Of a stretch of DNA of 64,000 bases, positions 23,886-35,678 are shown one piece after another (the first letter of the stretch is position 1; every line of letters starts with the position of its first letter). Below the pieces are notes generated by a model. It ran no database searches. It saw only the letters and a program-made list of their open reading frames with translations, and was not told the DNA's origin. The DNA is taken from assembly GCA_034359265.1 (NCBI GenBank), contig CP136890.1, forward strand, positions 83,291,501 through 83,355,500, written 5' to 3'. The DNA comes from Canna indica (Eukaryota > Streptophyta > Magnoliopsida > Zingiberales > Cannaceae). The position numbers were made by a program, and so were the translations under genes.

Positions 23886-24119
23886 GGACGATTCCGGCGC
23901 GCGTCCGAAGTGGACGATACCGGCGCGCGTCCGAAGTGGACGATTCCGTCGCGCGTTCGTAGTGGACGATACCAGCGCGCGTCCGAAGTGGACGATTCCG
24001 ACGCGCGTCCGAAGTGGACGATTCTGGCGCGCGTCCGAAGTGGACGATTCCGGCGCGCGTCCAAAGTGGACGATACCGACGCGCGTCCGAAGTGGACGAT
24101 TCCGGCGCGCGTCCAAAAT
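23886..24119. repeat. 26-bp CpG-rich minisatellite, nine copies
   Basis: Nine perfect-length units of the form GGACGATTCCGGCGCGCGTC plus CGAAGT, with single-base changes (ATACC/ATTCC, GAC/GGC). It is followed by a run of AATTAATCTAAC-like AT-rich DNA. The CACTA remnant at 52111-52968 has the same layout with a different unit. The open frames here are artefacts of the repeat. Confidence 0.92.
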
Positions 24120-24554
24120 TAATCTAAACCCTAATAATTAATCTAACAAATTAAACAATTAATTAACAATTATAAAACAATTAATTAACAATTATAAAAT
24201 AATAAAATATTATATATAAATTTATAAATTCTGGCGCCGGAGATAGGTGGACTCCGGCGCCCGCGTACAGTGGTCGGACACACTGTCCGGCCACTGTACA
24301 AGGTCCGGCTGCGGCCATCGGCCGACCGCCACCGCCCGAAACCCTAGAAATAGGGTTTCGGTCGGATTAATTCCCATTGGCCGCAACGGGAAGAGACGAC
24401 CGGCCGGCGAGGCATACCTGAAGAAATCGGCAGCAGCGGGAGGAGGAAGAGGCGTCGTCAGCGTTGGCAGCAGCGGCAGCGGCGGCGAGAGGCGAGAGCA
24501 GGAGCGGCGGTAGCAGCAGCGGGAGGAAGAAGGGTCGGGCGCGACTGGTGCCCT

Positions 24555-24860
24555 ATATAAACTTATCAGCAACGGCTCACTCACCCGTTAGAAAGCCGTT
24601 GCTGATAAGTTATCATCAGCAACGGCTCACTTGTCCGTTAGAAAGCCGTTGCTGATAATTAAAATATCAGCAACGGCTCGCCTTTCCGTCAGAAAGTCGT
24701 TGCGGATAATTAAAATAATCCGCAACGGCTCGCGTGTCCGTTAGAACGCCGTTGCAGATACAAATATCTGCAACGGCTCGAGCGGCCGTAAGAACGCCGT
24801 TGTAAATAACAACGGCTTGAGCGGCCGTTGCTGATAGCCGTTGCTGAAGACCTAATTTCT
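24555..24860. repeat. Right subterminal repeats of the CACTA element
   Basis: About six units of 40-45 bp pairing ATCAGCAACGGCTC with GAAAGCCGTTGCTGATAA, so each unit is itself an inverted repeat separated by roughly 10 bp. It mirrors the left subterminal zone. Confidence 0.85.
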
Positions 24861-24995
24861 AGTAGTGTAAATGAGTACTCATTTTTGATACCTGCGGGGA
24901 ATAAACAGGTAACGGATACCCGTTTATTTCGTGGGATGGTAGCGAGTAGGCACCCCCCGTACACGCCCCGCCCCGTTGACATTCCTAGTAAAGCC

Positions 24996-25652
24996 CTATG
25001 TTTCGTCAATCGATCATCTAGGATGGTTCTCTTTCACTACTCTGTATTGTGAGCGTGTGAGCGATGGAGGGAAATTGAGGAGTTTTCTTTAGTTCTTTTT
25101 TTTTCTTCATCATTAAATAAGAGAGAATAGATTGAGCAAAAAAAAATATTTATGTGAAACTAATTAACAAGAAAAAATAATGTAGTTTAGTGGAAAGACT
25201 GCTTTGACATTATGTGCAAATCTTAGGTTCATACCCTCCTAACATTTTTTTCTATTATCTTTTACCATCCTCTTTCTAAGTAGATTAAAATTACGGCATT
25301 ACTTGAATTAAAATTACCATCCTCCTTCTAAGTCTCCTATCATATCCTCCTTCCTATAAATATTTTTTTTTTTTTATTTATCGCATTACTTGATTTTGTG
25401 TTTTCAATGAAAGCATCACTAATAAGACTGAGAAAATAAATAATGTTTATGCCAAAATTAAGAGTTTAGTGTAAGAGTTTGCTAGGGTAAGTTAGAAAAT
25501 TAAACTTAAAATTTATGTGATCTTATAGAGTCATGAGGTGAATAATATAATACACAAATGTGAGAATTAACAAGTGTCACTTGATTTATCCCAGAACCAA
25601 GCTAGTGAACAAATACGATTTGTTATAAAGAAAAAATAATAATATGTAATCC
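24996..25652. other. AT-rich flank, no gene
   Basis: No supported ORF. It contains a weak tRNA-like promoter pair at 25184-25236 (listed separately). Confidence 0.5.
25180..25245 (+). repeat. Possible tRNA-derived SINE head (weak)
   Basis: TAGTTTAGTGG resembles a pol III A box and AGGTTCATACCC, about 40 bp later, resembles a B box. TATGTGCAAAT between them is like plant SINE heads. No clear tail or TSD was found. Confidence 0.3.
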
Positions 25653-28494
25653 ATAAGACCAAATTATTGTGAGAACTATGGTAATTTAAATCAGGAATAT
25701 AAAATTTGGAGATTATTTGATGAACTAATTTGAAAATTCTAGAAATAAAAGAATTAATTATAGTATATGTTATAATATTCTTGAAAGAAAATTATTTGAT
25801 TATTTACGGCAAAAGTATTTCATTAGTCATAAAGTCAATTTTAGTATATACCCATGATTTTATTTGTCATAAAGTCAAATTCTTTAAAAATAAAAAATTA
25901 ATAGAAATTATCTTGCTATTTACGCCAAAATATTTGAATAATATAGAATAGAATATTATTAATAGAATGTCATTTATGTACTTAAATTAATAACAATTAC
26001 CACAAACACATTTTATGGATAGCACATATAGTAATATCCACATATTATTCGTGGTAATTTTAGATGGCGCAGAAAAATTCAATCCAACTAACAAAAAGTG
26101 AGTGATAAGAACAATTTTTATTTGATTTGGCTTCAAGCATTTGCCACGAACACAAAGTGTTTTCAAAATGGCGACACTAGATGGGGGGTGAATAGTGTGT
26201 TTACTAAATCTATTAGCCTAAATTCTAATTTTAATCGTTTACATAGATCAATTAGACAATTTGTGATTTGATGATTGAATGCGGAAGCGATAAACACAAT
26301 TAAGCACAAGCGACAATAAAATAATGCAAACACAAATATTTATAGTGGTTCGGCCCCAATGCCTACTCCACTACCTAAGCACCCCGCTTAGGATTTCCAA
26401 ACTAGTTTTACTAACATAATTTTTGTTTCGCTTACACCCGAGGACTTTTCACCGAACAGACGCACTCTCGACTTAAGACACTTCCATACCCGGAAGTCAC
26501 CACCTTTTTATCGAGAGTCCTCTTCCACCTCAACCCTAAGGGACAACTAAACTAATCCTAGTAACAACTATGTTTTACAAAAGTGGCTTTACACCTAACA
26601 CTAGGTAACCACTTATACCCAATACACAAGACCAAACACTTGGTCTTCACACGCAAAAATAAAAAACAAGTTCAATAACAGTTAAAATTACAATTGAAAA
26701 GAGCTAAAGAATAAACCAAGCATTAGAGCTCTTCTCAATCCTTCAATGCCCCCAACTCGTCAAGACGAACAGCTCGAATTAATTCTTGAGTTGAGGAAGA
26801 ACAACAGCTTGTAGAAATTGTCGTACGTAGGAGAACCAAGCGAAAACGATTAATCCTTTTTGGAAGGCTTAGATCTTCTTTTTGAGTGCTCAATAAACTC
26901 TGTTAAAATCAAGAAAGTAGGTTAAATGAAGTATATGATGGTGTATTTATACCCTCGTGAAGAAATGATTATTCAATGGATAGAAAACTATCCGTTACAG
27001 GCCACCGGTCGAATAGTCGGTCGACTAACTGGTCGACCAATCTTTCAACTGCTTCTCTTCTGTCTGTGGTCGATAAGACCAAATTATTGTGAGAACTATG
27101 GTAATTTAAATCAGGAATATAAAATTTGGAGATTATTTGATCAACTAATTTGAAATTTCTAGAAATAAAAGAATTAATTATAGTATATGTTATAACATTT
27201 TTGAAAGAAAATTATTTGATTATTTACGGCAAAAGTATTTCATTAGTCATAAAGTCAATTCTAGTATATACCCATGATTTTATTTGTCATAAAGTCAAAT
27301 TCTTTAATAATAAAAAAATTAATAGAAAATTATCTTGCTATTTACGCCAAAATATTTGAATAATATAGAATAGAATATTATTAATGGAATGTCATTTATG
27401 TACTTAAATTAATAACAATTACCACAAACACATTTTATGGATAGCACATATAGTAATATTCACATATTATTCGTGGTAATTTTAGATGGCGCAGAAAAAT
27501 TCAATCAAACTAACAAAAAGTGAATGATAAGAACAATTTTTATTTGATTTGGCTTCAAGCATTTGCCACGAACACAAAGTATTTTCAAAATGGCGACACT
27601 AGAGGGGGGGTGAATAGTGTGTTTACTAAATCTATTAGCCTAAATTCTAATTTTAATCGTTTACATAGATCAATTAGGCAATTTGTGATTTGATGATTGA
27701 ATGCGGAAGCGATAAACACAATTAAGCACAAGCGACAATAAAATAATGCAAACACAAATATGTATAGTGGTTCGACCCCAATGCCTACTCCACTACCTAA
27801 GCACCCCGCTTAGGATTTCCAAACTAGTTTTACTAAAATAATTTTTGTTTCCCTTACACCCGAGGACTTTTCACCGAACAGACGCACTCTCGACTTAAGG
27901 CACTTCCATACCCGGAAGTCACCACCTTTTTATCGAGAGTCCTCTTCCACCTCAACCCTAAGGGACAACTAAACTAATCCTAGTAACAACTATGTTTTAC
28001 AAAAGTGGCTTTACACCTAACACCAGGTAACCACTTATACCCAATACACAATACCAAACACTTGGTCTTCACACACAAAAATAAAAAACAAGTTCAATAA
28101 TAGTTAAAATTACAATTGAAAAGAGCTAAAGAATAAACCAAGCATTAGAGCTCTTCTCAAGCCTTCAATGCCCCCAACTCGTCAAGACGAATAGCTCGAA
28201 TTAATTCTTGAGTTGAGGAAGAACAACAGCTTGTAGAAATTGTCGTACGTAGGAGAACCAAGCGAAAATGATTAATCCTTTTTGGAAGGCTTAGATCTTC
28301 TTTTTGAGTGCTCAATAAACTCTGTTAAAATCAAGGAAGTAGGTTAAATGAAGTATATGAGGGTGTATTTATACCCTCGTGAAGAAATGATTATTCAATG
28401 GATAGAAAACTATCTGTTACAGGCCGTCGGTCGAATAGTCGGTCGACTAACTGGTCGACCAATCTTTCAACTGCTTCTCTTCTGTCTGTGGTCG
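25653..28494. repeat. 1.42-kb direct tandem duplication (25653-27072 and 27073-28494)
   Basis: The second copy repeats the first at an offset of about 1420 bp with only scattered differences. Each copy holds about 505 bp of old flanking DNA followed by the first 915 bp of the element B LTR. The junction joins GTGGTCG (LTR interior) to ATAAGACC (flank) at 27072/27073. Because the unit spans the flank-LTR border, the duplication happened after element B inserted. Confidence 0.9.
26158..27072 (-). repeat. Partial extra LTR copy of element B
   Basis: Begins TGTTTTCAAAATGGCGAC like the other LTRs of element B and stops inside the palindrome cluster at the tandem-duplication junction. It is not an independent insertion. 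Confidence 0.85.
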
Positions 28495-29111
28495 ATCGAT
28501 TGATGGGTCGACCGCCCAGACGTGACTATTCATCCTCGACCTTCTGTCGATCCGTCGGTCGATCGATGGGATCTCACATCTTCAAGTTTCAGTAGGTCGG
28601 TCGACCGCCAAGCCTACTCCTAAAACCAGCCACTATCGGTCGACCGACTGGTCGACCGAAGTGCCCACTGCCATTTTTCGACAGTGTTCGGTTGACCAAC
28701 CGGTCGACCGAAATTGCTGGGCCTTTCTTTCTTACCCTATTCGGTCGACCGCCTGGTCGACCGAACATAGGCTGAAATTACTTTTTCAGCCTATTTCTTT
28801 CACGTTTGGTTTTCGAGTTCCGGCTTTCAACGAGCATCATCTTGGAGAGCTTTTGACTTGATCTTTGGACTCATCCAAGCGACTTTGGTGCACTCGTCGA
28901 TCTTCGATAAACTTTCGTGATGAACCCGAGAGCGACGATCAATGTCCTTTTAATTTCCGATTTCTTCTGATATTTTTGATCTAGGACATCGAACGCTAAT
29001 TGATATGGAACCTGAAAGATATTCTGAATGAAATTATTAGTCTCATGTTTGTTATCATCAAAACCATCAAAAACCGAGATTAAGGCTAAGGTTGAAAGCC
29101 TAAAGCCAACA
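27580..29111 (-). repeat. 3' LTR of element B
   Basis: 1532 bp. Its first base pair has changed (TA instead of TG), while the duplicated copy at 26158 keeps TG. It ends CTAAAGCCAACA. It includes the palindrome cluster (28427-28770) and TATAAATAC on the minus strand (28365-28373). Confidence 0.85.
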
Positions 29112-32100
29112 ATATCCCCCTTTTTGATGATGATAAGCATCCATAAGAAAATATATCATTAAAGCATATAGGATATCAACTAAGGGATTTCTCCCCCTAT
29201 CTATATACATGAATTTCCTATATTTTCCTCCCTATTTGCCTATACTTTTCTCCCCATTTTTCTTATACACTTCTCCCCCTTTTTCTTATACTTCTCTCCC
29301 CCTTTTGACATCAATCAAAAAGGGCAAGAAAAATCTATCTAGTTAAAGGGATGAAACACAAGTACTGTTTCATGAAGTTGAGACTCTAAAGATTTTCCAT
29401 GAAACATGAAAATCTCAACCAAAGGGATGGAAAACAAGTATTTAACATGAAATTTAATTCATACATGATATGTTCAAAACACAATAGGAATTCAAAATTA
29501 AGTTATGTATGATCTCAAGTATGAATGTTTTCATGAATATAGTTATCTTTCATGACATTTTTAGTTTTATTCAAACTTTCAAATTACCAAGATCTAGTCA
29601 TGTGAAACATGTATATCAAGTTTGAAGAGAAACTAATATCATTTAATCCAAATAAAAACTTAGCATGTTTTCATTTTATATAAACATGAGAACATGAAAA
29701 TGCTAAGTCTCAATATTTTGCTATCTACTCATGTTTTCTCATATATAGGCATCTAGACATCAAACATGAAATAATGTAAGTCTATGAATTAAGTTTGTGC
29801 TTAAGATGAAAATTTTTAAGTTATTTTGTTGACTTAGGTCAATCTATCTTCAAGATTTCAAAAATCTAACCTTTTAAGTTTACACAAAATCATGTTTTTG
29901 ACCAATATTTTTGAAACCAATTTTTTTCATCAAATTTTGATACCAAATATTTAATGGTCATTTGAAATACATGTATCAAGTTTGAATTCAAAAGAATTTT
30001 CAAAGACCATTTTTCATCCTATATTGATTTTAATATACATATGGATATTTCTATCTATCAACCAAAATATCCAAATTATTTCTAGGAATGATTTTACTCA
30101 AGAATTTGTGTGAATGATATTAGAAATGGAATCCAAATGGTGTACATGAGTTTTTATATGAAGTTTTCGAAGAAAAATCAAAGTATTGGAAAGATTGACG
30201 TTTCAAGAATGATGATACTTTGTGTTTTAAAATTCAACTTCAAAAATTCACTTTAAATCCGATTCTTGATGAAACTTTTTGAAATTTTTACTGATCAAAC
30301 TAGATTTTTTAGTGAATGTGTAGTTTCAAGAATCATCTAAAAAAGATTTTTTTATATTTTTCTAGAAATAACTAAAATTGGTGATACCAATTATTGAACA
30401 AATGACAATCCTTGTAATTTTCAGTTATTCTTTAAAACTTGTTCAATTTTCATTCAAACTTTCATGACACCATAATGTGATCATGTAAAGAGTATATATC
30501 AAGTTTGAAATGAAAATTATGTCCTTAAGTCAAGATATCAACTTAGCATGGTTTCATTCAAAACTAAACTAGTTTTTATAAAACTTGCCAAGTTTCAATC
30601 TTAACATTTACTCATGATTTTTCAAATTTAAACCTATGGATACCTAACATGAGTAAATCTAAACATGTTCCATAAATATGGATTAAAAATGAGACCTTTA
30701 AGTCAACTTGTTGACTTGGTTCAACATAGTTCAAAGAGAGGTAAACATGAATTAACCTCTATGTTATTTTATCCATATTCATATGAATTTTTCACTCTAA
30801 ATGCATGAAAATATGTCATACCTATTTCTAAACATGTTTATTAAGTTTGGACTTAAAATCAAGTGTCCAAGTCAATTTGTTGACTTGAATCAATCCTTTT
30901 AAGCTTATGATCTAGTTATCACATTTTCATCTACACATGAATTTTCAAGATTGAATACTTAGAGTCATATCATGTGTGTCTAAATATGTTTGTTTGATGT
31001 TTACTCAAAATGAGGTCTCTAATATGAGTTTTAGCCTAGAGCAAGTTTCATTCAATCAAGATATCATGAAATTGCTTAAGTTATCCAAATTTTTCTTACT
31101 CATGAAAATTCAAACATTTATCATGCAAAATTAATCATGAGTATATAGAGACATCATTAAAGCATTAATATTCAATCATCGTACTAAAATTTTTGTAAGG
31201 TTAAATTCATACCTTATTTTTAGAAATTTAATTTCATTTCAAATTTAACTTAACATGAAGTCTCTAAAGAAGAATTTTAACCTAGTTCAAGTTTCATTCA
31301 ATCAAGATATCATGAAATTGAGCTAAGTTAACAAAAATTTTCTTACTCATGAAGATTCAAATATTTATCATGCATAATCAATCATGAGCATAGAGAAATC
31401 ATTTAAGCATGAGCATTCAATCATTTTACAATGATTTTTGCAAAATTAAAATCATACATTTTTCTTGAAAATTTGCCCAACTTTTTCATTTCCTTTTCAT
31501 TTTCTTTTAGATAGCATTGTCTTCATTTACATTCATAACTTGCGAGTAGATATCATTAGAATCATAATGAAATAATATGTCAACTAGCAAGCTAACATAC
31601 TAACTAGCAAGGGATCAATACAATATTTTCATTAAAAATAACTTAACCTATGCTAGATAGTTAAGATTCATTTTTAAGTAAAAGATTTTACTATAATATC
31701 AAAATGAACCTAAGAGATCTTAAGTATTTGAGAAATAAGATCTCTACCAATATTAAACTAGTTTTGACTTACAAGAAGGTCTCTAATAATAGATATTTAC
31801 CTGAAACAAGTTTTATTTAATGAAATTTGTCTAAGTACTAAAGTTCTACCTACTCACGAGAATTCAAGGATTTTAACATGTCAATTTAATCATAAGTATA
31901 GAGACATACTTTAATCTTAAGCATTGAGGTATAACAATAAAATTTTGATTTTACCAAGATTATACCTTATTCATGATGATTTAGCCAAACTAATCTTTTT
32001 CTTCCTAGTTAGCCTTTCTAAAATATTTATAACTTGCAAGTATACTTCTTAAGTAGACAATGAAACCAATTCTACATGCAAGCTATTAAACTAAATAGTG

Positions 32101-32570
32101 AAGAGAAAAACCAAGTATTATTTATCAACTTCAACTTCACTAAGTAGCATGGATTCATTTTTAAAGAAATTATTCATGATAACAAAATGAATCAGGAGAT
32201 CTCAAAATATAAAATTTTGAAATATAAGATCTCTAACCCTTCCTATTGGTTGAAAACCGAAAGGCCACAATGTGCCTATGATTTAGAATCGTAAGGTCGC
32301 TTAGGCCCATTACAGGCCACCTGGGTCTCCGAAGAGACCGGGAAATCAAAAATCAAAAACGTTTTTGAAATATAATAAGAGCGGGGAAAACAACTCAAAT
32401 TAAACATATATCAACACTCCAACTTAAATAAAACAAACCAAAGAATGAGATGATACAAAATATACCTAGATGTCAATTTTCATACTTTAGGCATCATGAT
32501 GATTCGAAGTTGCAACATCTTGGAGATTTCTCATTTAGATCCAATGTCAACTTCAATTCTTCACTTCTCT
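29112..32570. other. AT-rich non-coding interior of element B
   Basis: No supported gene over 3.4 kb. Several diverged copies of a 200-250-bp segment occur (for example about 31010-31190, 31250-31440 and 31760-31960). They are built from phrases such as GTTTCATTCAATCAAGATAT and ACTCATGAAAATTCAAA, also present in element A. A conserved block with a UUCG hairpin is at about 32244-32340. Confidence 0.7.
32324..32339 (-). other. Hairpin with C(UUCG)G loop, element B
   Basis: Identical 16 nt to 4500-4515 in element A: stem GGTCTC/GAGACC with a TTCG loop on the transcribed strand, in a conserved block 3' of gag. Confidence 0.6.
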
Positions 32571-34019
32571 CTACCCTTGTGTGGTGCCTCCCCATACAAA
32601 AGAGTATGAGATCTTTGGTACCCAAATAGCTTTGGGTCCTTGAGGGTTAGAGGGCTTAGGAATCCAAAGTGTCCTAACAACACTTGGATTTTTTTTTAAT
32701 GCACAATCATAAATAGTATGCTCAAATACATCACAACAAAAGCAATGTCCATTAAATTTCTTTTTATTTTTGTTATGGACATGAGATTTATTTTTAGAAT
32801 GCTTGTCATTTGACACATGATGAGTATAAACATTCTTGAAAGAAACATTTGTATTTCTAGAATTCTTAGAAGATGAATTGCTAGATAAATTATTGACTTT
32901 CTTATTTAGACAAACAACCTCATTTTTTAAATCATTCATTAATCTTTGAATAGCATGCAATTGAGTTTTTAGCATGCTATTTTCATTCTTTAAATTTTCA
33001 TTATTATGTTTCAAGTCATTAACTTCTAGAGTTAATGTATCATGGCAAGGATCAGTCATGTTAGTTTTCAATTTTTCATTTTCACTCTTCAAATCATTAT
33101 TTTTATTTTTCAAATCCATATTCTCACTTTTTAAGTCTTCAAATTCAATCTTAAAATTGTCATGACAAGAATTAACAACACTAGTATTCAATTTATCTTT
33201 CTCTAATTCATGCACATGAGAACTAAGTCTTAATTTTTTTTTCTTCTTAAATTTTTTATTTTCCTTATTCTTTTTCACAAGCAAGACATATATTTTTTGA
33301 TATTCCTCAACTAGTTCCTCATATGGCATGTCAAATGAACTAGAGGAGCTATGACTATCATTATCAATGAAATTTTCATCATGACAAGAGGTGGAGGGAT
33401 TTACCTCATTTTTTAAACCCATGAGGCACAATTGAGAAGTATCTCTATTGTCATGATGAGAGGATGCTTCGAGGGAATCGGAGGACGATGTAGAAGCATT
33501 TAACATCTTCCTTGCTTTGTTTTTTAATAGTGGGCAATTCTTCTTGATATGTCTATTCTCCTTGCACAAATGGCAAATCACTTTTCTTTTTCGATTTCTT
33601 GTGCTCTTATGACTAGAGACACTATGGGCTTCAAAAACCATGTTAGTATTGGGTGGATGATAATTATCATCACTCCCTTCATCAAATGTATTAAGCTCTT
33701 CGATTTTTGCATAATTATAGAGCATATTTAAGGTAGCCCAAATATCGAAAGCGGAAGTGCAATGCATGATCTTTTCAAAAATCTTATCATCCAAAGAACA
33801 AAATATACAATTTGTAGCTTTAGCATTTAATTCAAACATATCAATTTGTTCTTGGGTCCATGCATTTATATTTTCCTTAGGTTCAACATATTGGATTTTT
33901 ACCATCTTAAAAATACCTAAACCTTGGGTCTTTAGAAAGGTGTACATCCTAGATTTCTATAGACCAAAGTTCGAGGCATCGAACCTAGGAGGTGTGGAAA
34001 CAACAGACTCTAGAGCTAT
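32571..34019 (-). pseudogene. gag: Copia-type gag of element B, start lost and one early stop
   Basis: An open frame of 458 codons runs from ATG 33947 to 32571, but homology with element A extends upstream to 34019. There the usual ATG is ATA (34017-34019), and a TAG (33957-33959) replaces the Trp of the GLWKSRM motif. Visible parts: the DUF4219/UBN2-type N-terminus, zinc knuckle 1 CHLCKENRHIKKNC (residues 125-138 of the open part), a long Lys/Asn-rich coiled coil with a repeated CHD-L-E motif, and zinc knuckle 2 CFCCDVFEHTIYDC near the C-terminus. Apart from the start and one stop the frame is intact, so this copy decayed recently. Gag would package element RNA. Confidence 0.85.
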
Positions 34020-34086
34020 TTCAAGATCGAGACGAATTGTAGAAGGGATGGTGAAATCACAATCTACGACCCGCTCTGATACTGAT

Positions 34087-35575
34087 TGTTTTCAAAATGA
34101 CGACACTAGAGGGGGGGTGAATAGTGTGCTTACTAAATCTATTAACCTAAATTCCAATTTTAATCGTTTACTTAGATCAATTAGGCAATTTGTGATTTGA
34201 TGATTGAATGCGGAAGCGATAAACACAATTAAGCACAAGTGATAATAAAATAATGCAAACACAAATATTTATAGTGGTTCGGCCCCAATGCCTACTCCAC
34301 TACCTAAGCACACCGCTTTGGATTTCCAAACTAGTTTTACTAAAATAGTTTTTGTTTCCCTTACACCCGAGGATTTTTCACCGAAGAGACGCACTCTCGA
34401 CTTAAGGCACTTCCACACCCGGAAGTCACTGCCTTCTTATCGAGAGTCCTCTTCCACCTTAACCCTAAGAGACAATTAAACTAATCCTAGTAACAACTAC
34501 GTTTTACAAAAGTGGCTTTACACCTAACATCAGGTAACCACTTATACCCAACACACAAGACCAAACACTTGGTCTTCACACGCACAAATAAAAAATAGGT
34601 TCAATACAGTTAAAATTACAATTGAAAAGAGCTAAAGAATAAACCAAGCATTAGAGCTCTTCTCAAGCCTTCAATGCCTCCAACTCGTCAAGACGAACAA
34701 CTCGAATTAATTCTCGAGTTGAGGAAGAACAGCCACTTGTAGAAATTATCGCAGGAGAACAGAGCGGAAACAATTAATCCTTTTTGGAAGGCTTAGATCT
34801 TCTTTTTGAGTGCTCAATAAACTCTGTTAAAATCAATGAAGTAGATTAAATGAAGTATATGAGGGTGTATTTATACCCTCGTGAAGAAACGATTGTTCAA
34901 CGGATAGAAAACTATCTGTTACATGTCGCCGATCGAATAGTCGGTCGATCGATCTTTCGACCGCTTCTCTTCTATCTGTGGTCGGTCGACCGACGGGTCG
35001 ACTGCCCAGACACAACTATTCAACCCCGACTGACGGGATCTCGCGTCTTCAGCTTTTAGCAGGTCGGTCGACCGCCAAGCCTACTGCCCAAAACCAGCCA
35101 CTGTCGATCGACCGAAGTGCCCACTGCCATTTTTTGGTAGTGTTCGGTTGACCGACCGGACGACCGAAATGGATGGGCCTTTCTTTCTTACCCTATTCGG
35201 TCGACCGCCTGGTCGACCGAAGTACCGAACATAGGCTGAAATTGCTTTTTCAGCCTATTTCTTCCGTGCTTGGTTTCCGGGTTTCGGCTTTCAACGAGCA
35301 TCATCTTGGAGAGCTTTTGACTTGATCTTTGGACTCATCCAAGCGACTTTGGTGAACTCATCGATCTTCGATAAACTTCCGTGATGAACCCGAGCGCGAC
35401 GATCAATGTCCTTCCGATTTCCGATTTCTTCTGATATTTTTGATCTAGGACATCGAACGCTAATTGATATGGAACCTGAAAGATATTCTCAATGAAATTA
35501 TTAGTCTCATGTTTGTTATCATCAAAATCATCAAAAACCGAGATTAAGGCTAAGGTTGAAAACCTAAAGCCAACA
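34087..35575 (-). repeat. 5' LTR of element B
   Basis: 1489 bp, begins TGTTTTCAAAATGACGAC and ends CCTAAAGCCAACA. TATAAATAC is at 34867-34875 (minus), next to the palindrome cluster at 34915-35220. It is 43 bp shorter than the 3' LTR, mainly in the palindrome region. Confidence 0.88.
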
Positions 35576-35678
35576 TAAAGTTCATTACTGCAAATGTAGT
35601 CCCATACAATAGACACACAGATGTTAATTTGTAACTGCTTCTGAACTATTATCCATAAATCTTTTACGTAGGTATGAC

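Larger units (their letters stand above)
17633..24867 (-). mobile_element. CACTA (En/Spm) element, complete with both ends
   Basis: Ends CACTACTAGAAA and TTTCTAGTAGTG are inverted repeats, flanked by the 3-bp target duplication taa on both sides (17630-17632 and 24868-24870). Size 7235 bp. It has subterminal repeats at both ends, a TNP2-like transposase gene and a TNPA-like gene, both on the minus strand, a long hairpin and a CpG-rich minisatellite upstream of the transposase. This is the full set expected for an autonomous element, but both genes appear frameshifted. It lies inside the hAT element, near that element's right end. Confidence 0.92.
15169..24987. mobile_element. hAT element, interrupted by a CACTA element
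   Basis: Ends TAGGGATGACAA and TTGACATTCCTA are imperfect inverted repeats with the TAGGGRTG start typical of hAT elements. The 8-bp flanks gtgaagcc (15161-15168) and gtaaagcc (24988-24995) match at 7 of 8. Subterminal zones are rich in GGGTACCCG-like motifs. Without the nested CACTA the hAT is about 2.58 kb. It has a C-rich patch (15410-15780) with only low-complexity reading frames and an AT-rich 3' half. No BED zinc finger or hAT dimerisation domain is visible, so I call it non-autonomous. Confidence 0.8.
27580..35575 (-). mobile_element. LTR element B, Copia-type gag-only
   Basis: Complete element with LTRs at 27580-29111 and 34087-35575. Flanks are caaag (27575-27579) and taaag (35576-35580), one mismatch. 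Minus-strand order: 5' LTR, primer site (34073-34084, CAGTATCAGAGC, two changes from the usual match), gag, about 3.4 kb of AT-rich non-coding DNA, a purine tract (AAAAAGGGGGATAT) and the 3' LTR. No pol domain is visible. It shares gag, hairpin and LTR motifs with element A but lacks A's second ORF. Confidence 0.88.

Noticed and set aside
23792..24141. Open frames of 70-100 codons with repeated SSTSDARRNRPLRTR-like residues
   Set aside because: Pure products of the 26-bp minisatellite, open on both strands.
24222..24584. Possible gene in the GC-rich right part of the CACTA element
   Set aside because: Open in several frames, CGG/GCAGC-rich low complexity, next to subterminal repeats.
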